Positions 49,882-61,999 of a stretch of DNA of 64,000 bases are shown here, one piece after another (positions within the stretch are counted from its first letter, which is position 1; every line of letters starts with the position of its first letter). The position numbers were made by a program, and so were the translations under genes. Source of the DNA: Ascaris suum (lineage: Eukaryota; Nematoda; Chromadorea; Rhabditida; Ascarididae). The notes below the pieces were generated by a model, which did not search any database, had not been told where the DNA came from, and saw only the letters and a program-made list of their open reading frames with translations. The stretch lies in NCBI GenBank assembly GCA_013433145.1, contig CM024184.1:2294137-2358136 (forward strand), read 5' to 3'.

Positions 49882-50499
49882 GTTTTTTTTTCAATGAATT
49901 TCTTTGAAATATTTTCCAAAAGCTTCGAACACCGCATTTCAATTTTTTTCCATCGATTTTCGTACTTACTTCGGCGATTTTTCGACAAGCAGTTTCTTTG
50001 ACAGTCCTCAAAATTTTCGCAATGAAATTGAGAGCTGATGGATTTCTCAAACTGTTCATCGATCGCCAGCTATATTGAACTGTAATCGCACAAAGCTTTA
50101 TTCATGGTTGAAAATGATCAGTCGAATAAATAAATTAATTAATTAACCGACTAACTGATTAAGTGATTAATTAGTGAATTAATTAGTGACCCTCCAATAG
50201 CGTTGACAGCAGATTTTCAAACATACAAATCAAATAATCCATTGTATGTATTCATTGATATAAGATGCGTACATTTCAAATTTAAGCTTATATGGAACAG
50301 TTCAATAGACGACAAGCGAGTTGAATTGATGAGGAAAGAACTTTGCAAAGGAGAAAAAAAAGCAGAGCAATTTGAGGAAGCAAGCCTCTTCCTTAAATTC
50401 GATATTAATCTATTGTTTGAAATTTTTTTTTGCTATTTTCTTAAAAATTTTCGTAAAATTCATTAGTATTTTATGTTTTTTTAAATATTTTCCTAAAAT

Positions 50500-53400
50500 C
50501 ATTAACACTATGATTTTTTTTATCATTATAAATCGAAATTCGTAAAAAATTATCACCATTCATGATCATGATAAAAGAAATAGAATTTTAATAAGCGACC
50601 TACATTTTATTTAGTTGAATTTTGGTTTAATTTTAGTTTGATTCATCTCTCCCTTGACAAAAAAAAAATCGATAAATGAAAACTTCTTGCAAATTCGTAA
50701 AGAAATGAAATCTTTCTCAACTCAACTTATATCTCAGAAATCGAAAATATATTTGCATCTTCAATAGTTCATAATTCAGAAACTGCAAAGTAATTCTCTG
50801 CGAATTCCCATAGTTTCACTAAAATTTCCAAATTTTCACACAATCCCACTGGCATATGATCATTCAATGTTCAGTGCAAAAGGACCTAAGCTCAGGTTAT
50901 GGAACTATTGAAATTATAGAACAGGAAAAATTTTTAATGACATAACCTCATCTGGTTTTTACATGAAACCAGGATTAATCGTTGAGATGCGTGTGAAAAT
51001 ATGTTTTTGCTTGGAGTAGACGGTCATTATTCCACACATAATATAGCGTTCATTTTTTTTACTTGTAAACAAAATCTTGCACAATCAACGTAAACGTCTA
51101 TTGAATAATCGAAGAGTTCTTCGGCAATAAATTTTATTGAGAGGAGCTTTTGAGAATCTCCATAAGATTTGTTTTCGAAAAATTGCTAAAATATAAGCAA
51201 AATTGATGAAAAAATCCTCGAAAGTTTAGTTGAAGTGCACTATTTGAAATTTTTTAAAAAATGTTTGAAAGAAATCCTTTTGCATTAAAAAAGATATAAA
51301 AAATCACATAAAAAACTTCTAAGCAATCAATTTCTTAAGAGAAGAAAAAAAGAAGCACTTACGAATGCTCAGAAAATTTTTGCTGGAAAATTTGGGGAAA
51401 AAACTTTTCGAAATTTCTGATTATTTGTGGAAAAATTTCATCGTTTGTTTTTATAAATTTGAATTTCGTTCAAGTTGAAAGGGAAAAATTCGAATAGCGG
51501 AACATCCCGAATTGAAAGCATTAGTTGAATTGCTTCTATGATGAACTTTCATGCAATTGCATGTTACAATCGCACATAATGATGACAATCAATGAAATTT
51601 GAATAAATTCGCCTTTTCCGTCGCGCATTTTCCTTAAAGTTCTCCTATGATCATCGTCAATAACATTTTATTCGAATTAATCACTGAACATCGTTTTGCT
51701 TATGCGTATTTACTTGTGGCTGCGCTTCAAGAAATTGAAATTTCTTATTGCATGCAGCGTTTGTGTATTTATGCGTCTGTGCGTGTCTGTCTGCCTGTTT
51801 GTTGGTCCAGGAATTTCAACTCGAGAACCACTAAAATTAGAGGTAAGGAATTTGATCGAAATCATGTCTATCATTGATTGATTGCTCTACCGTAATCTAC
51901 ATTTATGCATCAAACTGAAATAGATTATAATGCATGTTGCATCATGGGAATTTTCACAAGAAAAAATTCAAATTGAGAGAAAAAAAAAACAAATGAATCT
52001 TTCATAAATGATCAATGCAAACGGTCCGACTAATTAAAACATTAAGGCGCTAATCTGTATATGTATTACCTGTTTTTAATTTATGCAAATGATTTTCCAG
52101 GTAGGAGGAATGCAAAAACGTGTATTATGTTACTACGGTATGCAACGTCACTCGTTTTGTATTTGGAAATATATTTGTTGTTGATAAATGTGAAATGATT
52201 ACCTCATATCATTGATAAATTAAAGAAATATTTGAGATTAGATAGGATATTGTTCAATGAAATTTAATTCACAGGGCGAATCATTTTTATATGCGCCTTT
52301 TCGACAGTCATATTTCGATTTAAATCATCCGTGAATTTTCTAATTTGTAATGAAACTCAGGGAAAAAGAAAAGAGCGAAGGAGGAACTCATACTATACTA
52401 TGGCGATCGCAAAATGTTGCGAGGATCGCTCGAATGTTCATCTTCTCTAGACAACTTTCTTCCTTTCGATCCTTCAACAATGGTCGTGAGAATAAGCTAG
52501 GAAAAAGATCTCCATTTTGGATTTTTTTTTTCTCGCATCGAGAGATGACTTGTTGGATTCATTTTATGTGGAGAAGACCTCTTCTGAGCGTTCTCTGAAG
52601 GACGAATATGGGACTTAGCTATAACTCGCATCAGCTTTCAAGCTGCATCATCAAAAAATTCACTTTCGAATGGAGTGCTTTCCTAAGACAAATTAAGGAA
52701 ACATTATTTTATTTTATATTACTTCAATGTCCCGAAGTGAGAATACTACAAAAATATGTGGCATGAAGAGCAACATGAAGAAAAAACGTTCATCAAGCTA
52801 TAATTTAAACGAATAGACATTCAATACGTGATTAAGGCAATAGTCTCTAGAAACGACTTCTCCAGAGGCTTAAATGCTAAACGAGTGAATGCATTAACGA
52901 TGCCGGTGAAAAGCAGATTCCACGCTCGAAATTGGAAACACTGCAAAGTATTTGTAAGAAAGCGAGAAAAAATTCTGTACATAGAAACGCACATATACGT
53001 ATAAAAACACTTCTAATTAATGATCGGAGAATTTCTAAGAATTATTGTGGCAATTTCTTGAATTGAAATCCCTCATACTTGCAAATAAAGTCTTCTCTTA
53101 ATATATGCGAGAAGTAAAAAGTTTCTTTGGATTGAAAATTCTCTTTAAAAGAGAATATTTCGTCAATATAGGAACTCTTCGAATAGAAAATCGTCCTTTG
53201 AATTGAGGAAAAACGGAAGAGCCAATTTTTCATTTAGAGAATCACGGTTGCATTTGAAATAATACGATTCTCAAGACACTACACTGCTTTTCGAGGAATA
53301 TTTAAACTATTATCAGCTATTCACGTATAAGATGAAACGTTTTGTTCGACTGAATTTGAAAAGAGTAACAAAATGTACTGGACGAATATGTTGTTTTATA

Positions 53401-54200
53401 AGTCTTAAGCAATCTACTGCTGATGACTACATTTATATGGCAAGAAATTTGCTGTAGGATGCCTTGTAATTCACAAATTCTTTTTTCGTCTTCTGCAAGT
53501 TCTCATCTTAAATGCGACTACGATAGAATCGCATACGATTCAGACTTCAGCTCTAAAACTAATGCTATGCGAGACAGACCTCTTGGTCTAACTTCGGTTC
53601 TATCTTGGTTCTGAGCACATTTCCGGTTCTAGCTAGGTGATTCTAACCCGGTTCCAACTATACCTCTAACTGCAATTCTGTGTCGGTTCTAAGTCTTTAT
53701 AGAACTAATGTTTATGAGCATCAACATTTTTCGCTCATATAAAGCACTATTTTATTAATATCTTCGTTTCCGTTAAAATCCAGTCCTTAGCCACGAAAGT
53801 TGTTTTCTGCTAGAGAGGTGACTTCATGTGAGCCAATCACGACTGATGTTATTAAAATGGAAAAATGCTGAATGAACAGTACGAACCTAGATCGAGTAAA
53901 CGATGAATAGTAGTTTTAGTCATTTTGCGATGTTCCCACTATGTGAATAGCGGATTTCAGAAAAAAAAAAACAAATAAATGGAGTAGAGAATTTGACGGA
54001 TAAAATTCCATATATTGGAATATGGTTTTTTTTTTCGTTCTAAATTGCTACTAGCAACTTCCTTGCGCGAAAAATTCTTGCAGCTCTAAATCGAAATGCA
54101 TAATAACGCACTTAACTCAGTAGAACTGCAAAGGAAAAAATGCCGAATGAGAGTAACAAATAGGCGTTGGATGGAAATTTTAACAAACAGTAACTCTTGA
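50500..54200. other. Intergenic AT-rich sequence
   Basis: No supported gene. One copy of the dispersed CTGTCTG repeat lies at 51764-51852. A T-rich 52.35-52.6 kb frame has no recognisable content. Confidence 0.4.
51764..51852 (+). repeat. Copy of the dispersed CTGTCTG repeat
   Basis: GTGCGTGTCTGTCTGCCTGT is followed by AATTTCAACTCGAGAACCAC and TAAAATTAGAGGTAAGGAATTTG. It aligns over about 85 bp with the copy at 59147-59240. Confidence 0.75.
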
Positions 54201-54225
54201 TTAATGTTCCCAATTAGGACGATGT

Positions 54226-54459
54226 TCAGATATCGGCACATAAACTGCTGAAGTGTATGTGAATGATCCATAAGATTATCATGGTGGACGCAGGAGGTGT
54301 AGATGAATGGTGAGCAAAGGAAGAGGTGGAGCCAGAGATGGACGAATTGAGAGGAGAAGGAGTTATGGATGAAGAAGAGGGGTTGGTGAGGAGGGAGTTG
54401 GAGTTGAGAAAGATGGCGACCAGCCACATAGCGAAAATTAGGAACTTTTTAATGGTCAT
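54226..54459 (-). CDS. Possible secreted Ser/Pro-rich peptide
   Basis: The frame starts with a convincing signal peptide (MTIKKFLIFAMWLVAIFLNS) and continues as a Ser/Thr/Pro-rich stretch to a TGA after 77 codons. Pyrimidine-rich coding sequence keeps a second frame open, so the length is not proof. An upstream out-of-frame ATG lies 6 nt before the start. No domain is recognised and later exons are possible. Confidence 0.3.
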   Translation of the reverse strand: MTIKKFLIFAMWLVAIFLNSNSLLTNPSSSSITPSPLNSSISGSTSSFAHHSSTPPASTMIILWIIHIHFSSLCADI

Positions 54460-55421
54460 ATTCTCATTTCAATTCAAATCCTAGCATTTTTTTTCTTGGT
54501 CTTTGTCACAGTCAGCTAGTTATGGTCATTCTAGTTATTAGTTGAAGTCTTTTTTTTCTCATACCTTTCCTTAGCAAATAGCATGAACGATTTGCACTTA
54601 TAGAATGAGATCGAAATGAAAAGCAACGGCAATTTTCGTAATGGCGTCATTTTGGGCAATTTAACCATAGCGAAGCAGAAAGAGGTTCATTTCAGAGAAC
54701 TTCTTATGTCACTCGTCTGCTTTATTCGACGGGAAAACGATTCAGCAAAATAATTCTCCCGCTCTCACCATTCCTTAATCGTTACTCTCGGCCAGCTATC
54801 TCTAATCATTATATAGCAGCATTTTTCTTATAGATAAACGAAATATAAACAGTCACTGTAGACTTTAATTCAATGTCTGAAATCACTGACATATAAATAG
54901 ATGTAGGTTTGGTACTTCTTTTGAGAAAAATACCCGTTTGAGTCAATAAAAAAAGAGCTTAAATTAACAAATTTCAATAATAATGAATCTGCAATCTGAT
55001 AGTGGTGGCAAATGGAATCGTTTTGGTAGTTGAGAGATGCACTTATATTTGATAGCCGTCAGTTTAATTTCATCAAAATCACGCATCATCAACAGGAAAT
55101 GACCACAGCGTAGGGTATGGACATGATCGTTTTAATCAAAGACATTCCGAGAGTTTTTTTTGCATTGCAAACTTTTAATGGATTTGCAAAAAAAAAGACA
55201 TTGTAATGAGAAGTTTCAATGGATTTTCAAGAAAAGAAACGATTGTAAACTCTAAAATCGACAAAATCTGAAGAAAAAAACATCAAGATAAGAGAGCGAC
55301 GTAAAGTGAAATCCAAAGGAAAAATTCCCATTGCGAGAAGTATGTGAAATAAATCATAATGAAGTAGATTTCTCAGTTGCCTCCGTTAACGCAATTTGTC
55401 CAACATAAAGAATGCAACTTA

Positions 55422-55480
55422 ATGCAAATGCATCCCAAGATATGCAAAACTTATTTGCATATCTTGGGATGCATTTGCAT
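55422..55480. repeat. Perfect 27-bp inverted repeat with 5-nt loop
   Basis: Arms 55422-55448 and 55454-55480 are exact reverse complements, separated by ACTTA. Each arm carries the octamer ATGCAAAT (or its complement) and the palindromic ATGCAT. Transcribed, it would form a 27-bp hairpin. Confidence 0.97.
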
Positions 55481-55600
55481 AACAGTATGCTACATGTGAA
55501 TCACATTATCACTTAAAATTTTACTCAGCGAAAATGCCGAAGCCACCTACGCATAATGGAGTATGATGACTGGATATTACGACTAAGGCGAAACACACCA

Positions 55601-55640
55601 TGCTACTATTCAGCATATAATGCTACTATTCAGCATATAA
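55601..55640. repeat. Exact 20-bp tandem duplication
   Basis: TGCTACTATTCAGCATATAA occurs twice head to tail with no mismatch. Confidence 0.97.
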
Positions 55641-56871
55641 CATTTCTGTGTTGTCACCTTTAGTCGCTAATAACGTTGCGAGTGAGATATAACGTTTCAA
55701 ATTTCCTAATCATCGGCGAAACGATCACTCGTATTGAGTAGCTCATGTGTCGAACTCTTTGCACAAACAATGAAGACGAAAGACCCGAAACCGTATCATT
55801 AGAGAATTTCGCTGATCGTTGCTGTTATTGAGAGAAGAAATTTTCATGTGTGACCAGGAAAACGCTAGTAGAAGAAAATGAAACAGCCTGAAGAAGCACG
55901 TAATCGTCAAGAGCTGTCCATTTCCAAATTATGACTTATTCTGATACAATATTTCAAACGCTTCAACCTAATCAAGACAGATGACATCCGTTTCAATTTC
56001 TGAGTCCTATTTTTTTAAACCAATCATCAAGTAACATAATAATATGAGACAAGATAGGCTTGCCACTCATAAATTCGAAATGGTTTTCGTTTAGCTAGTT
56101 CACAGACAGGACGTGAAGAGAGAGGGAGGTAGAGAAAGCGAGAGAGCAGTTTGACGAATCTAGGATACATGTTGCCTCGAAGACAAAAGCATATGCGACG
56201 GCTCTGTAATTTATTGCTAAGGTGGAGTTTGCGACAAGTGATGCTAGCATTTTCGATGCTAAAAGCATATAAGCATAGAGTGCTGCAAATATATATATTA
56301 TTCTCACGAAGCCGCAAAAATAAACTACGGCAAAGTGTCATTTTTTGTATAAAGTCGATCATTAAGTAATCAAAAAGATTTGCTAAAAAATTTGCTGATT
56401 AATTGAACATTTTATGATTTGTCAACTTAAATTTAAAATTTAAATATTAATTACGTTCTGTCAGAAAATGATATCAGAAAGTAAAAAAAAATAGTTGTTT
56501 CAAAAAATGACAAAATAAAAGGAAAAAATAACAAGAAAAAATATGATGGAAAAAATAAAATAAGGAATCAACAACAAACATTTCTATATATTTGACAGAT
56601 ATTATCATTGGCTAAAAGAATAGGAAAGCTTTTGAATGAAGGTGGTAATGAAAAAAAAACTGAAAGCAAAAGGTCATCCGATTTTTGCGCAGTGGCATTC
56701 GAAAAAATTTCACTCAAACTAATGTGGTATACCAAAACTGAATAGCCCTCCTAACTATTTATGACAGAATATATAAATCTTTCTTTAAATTAACAGATCT
56801 TTCGATCTATCAACAAAAATTGGATCAGATTGGGTAGGTCTTCATTGACAAACAAATTCAGAAAATCTGCC

Positions 56872-57030
56872 TTTCATGTATTCAATTCTGCGATGAGTAT
56901 TGTTGGAATAAGTAGCTGCATGGATGAGCAATGCCTGCAAAAATTGATGCAGCAGCCTAATTTTATGCAAGCAATGATGATTCCTACAACAACCATGTTT
57001 TTTGAAAACTTTTGCTGCAAAATATATTAA
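56872..57030 (+). CDS. Possible exon with Met/Gln-rich sequence
   Basis: Behind a possible acceptor (AAATTCAG near 56864) the frame reads MDEQCLQKLMQQPNFMQAMM and runs to a stop at 57028-57030. The LMQQPNFMQ wording recalls STI1-type repeats of ubiquilins, but the stretch is too short to assign. No linked exon was found, so it may be chance. Confidence 0.2.
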   Translation, partial: FHVFNSAMSIVGISSCMDEQCLQKLMQQPNFMQAMMIPTTTMFFENFCCKIY

Positions 57031-58350
57031 GAGAGTGCTCGAAGACTATAGGTGTCTGAGTAGTGATCACCACAAATTGCGACATTTGCGCCATCAACAT
57101 TTTTATTAATGAAGTTTGCATCAAATTGTTAAATGATGGTGAGAAGAAGAGAAAATTTGAGCTGCTCGAGCAAACATAAGTTTATCGACTACAATTTGCT
57201 GATTCCCTTCATCCACTCGATCAACGATTAAAATATCGCGGGAAAAAAATTGAATAAGCCGATACCTGTGTACCATCATGCTACCAGTTCGTACCTAGAA
57301 AACATTGGTGATTTGTGCAAGCAGATTGTAGTGTGCTTTAGTATTTGTTATAAGCATTGTGCTTTCGACTAGTATGGAAACAAAATTTCAGGAGAAAATC
57401 TCCACAGCTTCCTATGACGGATGTGTAGAGACGACGCATCGGCAGGTAGATCCCAGCGCCAAGCTCATCCGAATTCCTTGAAATTTAAGCAGAATACATG
57501 CTCACAATCTTCCACTATGCTAAAATTCATACCGATATTTCCATAAGAAAACGCAACAAATAGTTCTGTAATATTTCCTCCATTAAAATGGTATGAAATA
57601 TTAGTCAAAAAAAGCAAAAGGTATACGAAAGTTCGAACGCTGAAAACGTTAAAATGCTGGTGCACTGCGCAAACGTTGGTGGAAAAAGCTCTGATGCTTC
57701 AGCCTATCTAGTATAAAAAGTAGCATTCGTGATGAAAAGCGTTCAATTAAGAATGGCTTCCATAGTAAAAGAGAATACGGATTAATGTACGCAAAGTGGA
57801 AATCGGGAAAACCCGGAGAAGCAGTAATAGTCATTAAGCTCGAAAAGGAGATTAAGTTAATTAACCTAAGAGCAAGGCTATATCTGACAAGCTAATGTGA
57901 AGAACCTGATGAAAACGCAATGCGTTATAGCAACTGTGTTGAAATAGGGAAATGGAAGAGTGAGTTGATTCATGTATGAATGGGTGGAGCTGAAAGTCGG
58001 ACTCAAACAAAAGGAAGGTGACGGTGCTTGGCCATTTATGAGACTCGAATTGTACTTGGCCATTTAAGCGATGGCCGAAATTCGTTTTAATGTTCGCCCT
58101 ATATAGACGCATAGTGAACGAAATTATCGTAGTTCTGAAAAGCCAAGTTGAACGCAGCACATCTAATTGGAATTCAACTGAATCGTTTATAAACGCTCTA
58201 TTCTTCGGACAGAGAGATTCTTCTCGGAGACGTTTAAATCTCAAAATTAATGAAACTCTTTTCTTAATACCATCGTCCGTCGCCCATACTTAATTAGATC
58301 TACCACTATTATTATGTGAAACAATAGAGAAGTTCAGAAAAGTTTAATGA

Positions 58351-58356
58351 TTTATT
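58351..58356 (-). terminator. Polyadenylation signal of the 58.4-59.0 kb gene
   Basis: AATAAA on the minus strand 21 nt after the stop codon at 58378-58380. Confidence 0.6.
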
Positions 58357-58377
58357 TGAAATGAAATAGATAATTGA

Positions 58378-58989
58378 TTACGACTCTTCATTATAATGTT
58401 TCACCAAGTCAACGAGGCGTATCATCAAATCTGCAAAAATAGAATTCATGATGCGAGAGTTGTGTCGGAGTGCGACTCCATGAAATTCGGAGATCTCTGA
58501 AATCTGAACCCCGAAAATTGACATTCCTGGAAGCTTGAGTGTCACCGAATAAAACTTGCTCAAGAGCGCGGATGGGGGAAGGTGAAAAATCAACACAAGC
58601 AACAAAAAATAGAGAGATATCGAAGCATAATTCCGAGCCTAATAAATGATTTGATCGAGAACTAGAAAGGAAAATTGGCCTCTTTGCTCGATAAATAGCA
58701 AAACATGAAAACTTTTCTGCAGATTCATGCAGTAAGTAAATAGTGATGGATTGCCGTCACAATGTTGCATGTTTGTATAGATCAGGACCACCTGAAGTAC
58801 GAAGAACGGAGTGGAACCTTCAGAGAGTGTATTCATTATGAAGATTTATCCTTCTCTTATGAGGAGGTCTTCAATGCTCATGTAAACGTTCCATTTTTCG
58901 GAAGGAGATCGGGTCCCATCCAGTGATTTAAAAATTAGTTCAGAATACTCGACACAGATGTACATATACGCCCAAAGAACGTTGAAAAC
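58378..58989 (-). CDS. 3' half of an unidentified Cys-containing protein gene
   Basis: Four exons, 58888-58989, 58713-58791, 58546-58638 and 58378-58430, join in phase behind acceptors GGTCTTAG, GTACTTCAG, TTTATTAG and TTTTTGCAG, and AATAAA follows 21 nt after the stop. The product contains YMYICVEYSELIFKSL, then NMQHCDGNPSLFTYCMNL, then SELCFDISLFFVACVDF, ending DLMIRLVDLVKHYNEES. Regularly spaced cysteines and an amphipathic C-terminal helix suggest a small secreted or lumenal protein, perhaps of a nematode-specific Cys family. The first coding exon and any signal peptide must lie above 59.0 kb. Family not recognised. Confidence 0.5.
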
Positions 58990-59146
58990 CTAAGACCTTT
59001 TCCGTAGAGTTCAACGAATCATTACCACTTAGAAAATTTCACCGACTATGACGCAGTAAATTTCCGTCAGACTGTAAAAAGTCAAAGCTTCTTATGTGCT
59101 TTTACAAACATGCGTTCGTGGAAACTCCATCATTTCAAACTGTATC

Positions 59147-59240
59147 TATGCGTGTCTGTCTGCGCGTGTTTTCGTGTCTGTCCGACAATTTCAACTCTGG
59201 AACTACTAAAGCTAGGGTTACGAAATTTGTTGGATGCAAG
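59147..59240 (+). repeat. Copy of the dispersed CTGTCTG repeat
   Basis: CGTGTCTGTCTGCGCGTG is followed by CAATTTCAACTCTGGAACTA and CTAAAGCTAGGGTTACGAAATTTG. This appears to be the best-preserved copy. Its translation is a meaningless ORF seen in several frames. Confidence 0.75.
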
Positions 59241-60645
59241 AAAATTTCACCCCACCTATTGCGAAATTCATGTTGATCCATCAGTTGTGAAAGAATTTTT
59301 AGGCCAATAAAGGTGCCAAATCCTGTACACCTTCTGGAACAAGCCAAATCACAAAATTGTATGGTTTGCGCGACTTTTACATAGCGTTTTCTGTCGAACT
59401 AAAATACTAGCGCTTTACGCCATTGGTCTGCAAAGTGGATTCCAAACCGGATTAGCCTGGTGAGTAATTCCTTTATATCAATGTTGAAAGGTTGATAAAA
59501 AGTGATGAGTGATACTCTTCCCGCTTATATCATCTGGAAACAACGTCCATGTAAAAGATGGACAGTTTCTTTGATAAAGGCTTTGAAGTGAAATAAGATT
59601 GAGAGGATCCTCTTGATTCTGCTAGAATTCTAGGTCTCAATCCCGCAAAAAATTCAAACTTCTTCGTAGTCGACGTGGCATTAACCGAAGAGAGGTAGAA
59701 CTTTTCGATAAATGAGAAAATTTAAAAATAACTGAACGGAAAAAATACTCGGGGGAATTGGAGTCCTCAATGACATTTCAAATCTGAGAGAATTTTATTC
59801 ACACTCGACCTATGCACCTGTGCGCAGAAATTACTGCCGACATATGCACTAATTAATTTCCTACAAAAGTCGTTTCGCACGTAATGCTGTGAGAATAGAA
59901 AACGCGAAATTCTTTTTTTTTGCACTCAAAGTATGAGACTGAAAAAATTTGCGCTCAAATCTGTCCTCAGATTTGTTACCCAAAGTAAAAAACACCACAT
60001 TTTTTTTTATAAATCGAAGTGGATATTAAAGTTGATAAAACCTGCCTAAGCATTGTTTCAATCTAATAATCCTTTGAATATGCAATATTCTCCCAATTGA
60101 AAGTAATAATTTAATTGTCTTAGAAATAATAACAGATGGAAAATTCGAAATTTTATTTTCAGAAAAGATTCTTTTAAATAAATTAAAAAACTTACATTTG
60201 CAAATTTTTTCGAATTGTTTCTGCAGATATAGGAAATTTTTTCATTAAGAAGTTAGTATGCAGGAAATATTTATATTTATGCAAAATGAGAAAAAAAGAA
60301 GCTCATTCAATATATCGACTTTCCTATTCAAAAAGGCAAAAAAAATTTTCTTTTAATGCAAAAATTCCTCTTTCAGATTGTGAAAAAAAACGTTTCATTT
60401 CGTTATTACGTTATGATACATTCCAAATTAGTGTTAATAAGGAGAAACAGTGACTGATGAACGCAGAGTACAAACACCATGATTGCGGTAATTGTCGGAT
60501 GTCTCATTCAACTAAAGAATATGCTAATTTATTTTCTCAAAGTTTTTTTTCGTAAATTTGCCCATGATTCATCGTTTAGTATCGCTTACTGCGCGGTCGG
60601 TTTTAAGAGAGCTCCCAGCAGACTCTTTGGCTTCTTCCTACTGAG

Positions 60646-61872
60646 TCAATCCGATCAGGGGCCTCATCGGGACGAGGGTCGTGCAACACGTCAGGGCTCT
60701 CCTCTTCAGCGGAACAACGATGAATCGACTCGTCAGTATCCGATGGGCAGGAGACGAGCCTAAGCCCTCACCTTCACGCTACCTCACAACTTCACCTAAG
60801 CAGAAGTGGTAGTGATATGAAGAGACATTTATTCGAAATGAATGCTATGTCGATTAGCGTATAAACGTATAAGTTTGCCCATAAAATTTCGAAGCCGTAA
60901 AAAATGAGAATTTCGTAAAGAAAAATTTGCTCGGTTACCATAATAAATATTGAGAACGTACGCATATTGAATATGAATGGCAAATTCAGAGATCAATTTT
61001 ACGATCAACAAGTCGATATCATTTTGTTAATTAGGAAATTTGACCTAATTGGCCGTGCAAATACGAAAATATCACAAACATTATTCACAGAACTGGATGC
61101 CAATTTGATAAATCAGACGTAAATGAGACAAAAATGAATAATTGTATGTAAAAATACGGAGGGCAAAAAGATAGAAAATCATACCTCCTCACTATCACAT
61201 CTCTCTCGATGGAAAATTACGGACGGAACTTCTTGGGAATTTTAGTTTCATTTCCTTTAGAGTAATACAGTTTTTCGATATTTATTATCATGAAATCTTT
61301 ATTCTTAATTGTTCGTTTAGTAGAGTTGATGAAAGTTACGAAGATGTCAGACAAATGATGCTCAGCAGTAAGCATTCGATGAAATTTGAGAGAAAAACAG
61401 ATATGCTAGATATCCGCAAGGTTAGCTTGAGGAAGTACCATTGAAGTTTATTTGAGATGAAAGGGCAAGAAAGGGGACAAGAAGAAAGCAAGATAAGTTG
61501 GTATTAGTGTCGCATCTCTGACCACTTTCCAACCGTATCATAAAAACATGACAACTATTTCCTGAATCAAAGAAATCAAGAGAAATAGCAATAAAAACTG
61601 TATAGAATGCGACCATTTTTGAGCTCTCAAAATATATGCCGATTATGCTATCATTATTCAAATTCGCTAAATTTATTGAAAAATGCTATTTTAGGTGAAA
61701 AAATACTGCCACTGAGCCGGTACCCCTTCTTTCATTTTAGCACAAACTGAACACGACAACAAGTTATAATGAAATGGTGAAGGAAGAAAATGAGCGAGAG
61801 CGTTCAAAGAAGTACGCATGGAATCTTCTTCCTCGTTTTCAGTCCCTTATCCTCCCTGTTGGACTGAATTAA
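60646..61872 (+). CDS. 3' part of an unidentified coiled-coil-like protein gene
   Basis: Exons 60646-60735, 61035-61118, 61321-61420 and 61741-61872 join in phase. Acceptors are TTCCTACTGAG, TTAATTAG, TCGTTTAG and TTCATTTTAG; donors are CA/GTATCC, AC/GTAAAT and AAG/GTTAGC. The product contains SDQGPHRDEGRATRQG, KFDLIGRANTKISQTLF, DESYEDVRQMMLSSKHSM and YNEMVKEENERERSKK, ending SLILPVGLN. It is hydrophilic and mostly helical in character, so likely intracellular. At least one upstream exon is missing, since the first listed exon starts in mid-codon. I do not recognise the family. If exon 1 were instead terminal, it would end in YPMGRRRA, but the phase continuity argues against that. Confidence 0.5.
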
Positions 61873-61999
61873 ACCGACGATAGATTTTAGGTTCCATCAT
61901 ATTTTCCCGAACACTCGTAAAGCTTGAACTATGCGTTAACCATCACTGTTAACAGAATATTCCTGCTATTAATAGAATCTTGATTTTGTCGCAAATTTT

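Noticed and set aside
55422..55480. CRISPR-like or prokaryotic attachment site interpretation of the perfect inverted repeat
   Set aside because: It is a single hairpin in eukaryotic nuclear DNA with no array, leader or associated genes.
57861..58244. 127-codon minus-strand ORF, one of the longest in the window
   Set aside because: No domain, no splice context that links it to the gene at 58378-58989, and composition rich in Ser/His/Leu typical of a chance frame.
59094..59347. Overlapping ORFs on both strands around 59.1-59.35 kb
   Set aside because: They are translations of the dispersed CTGTCTG repeat; similar meaningless frames occur at 51.65-51.88 kb.
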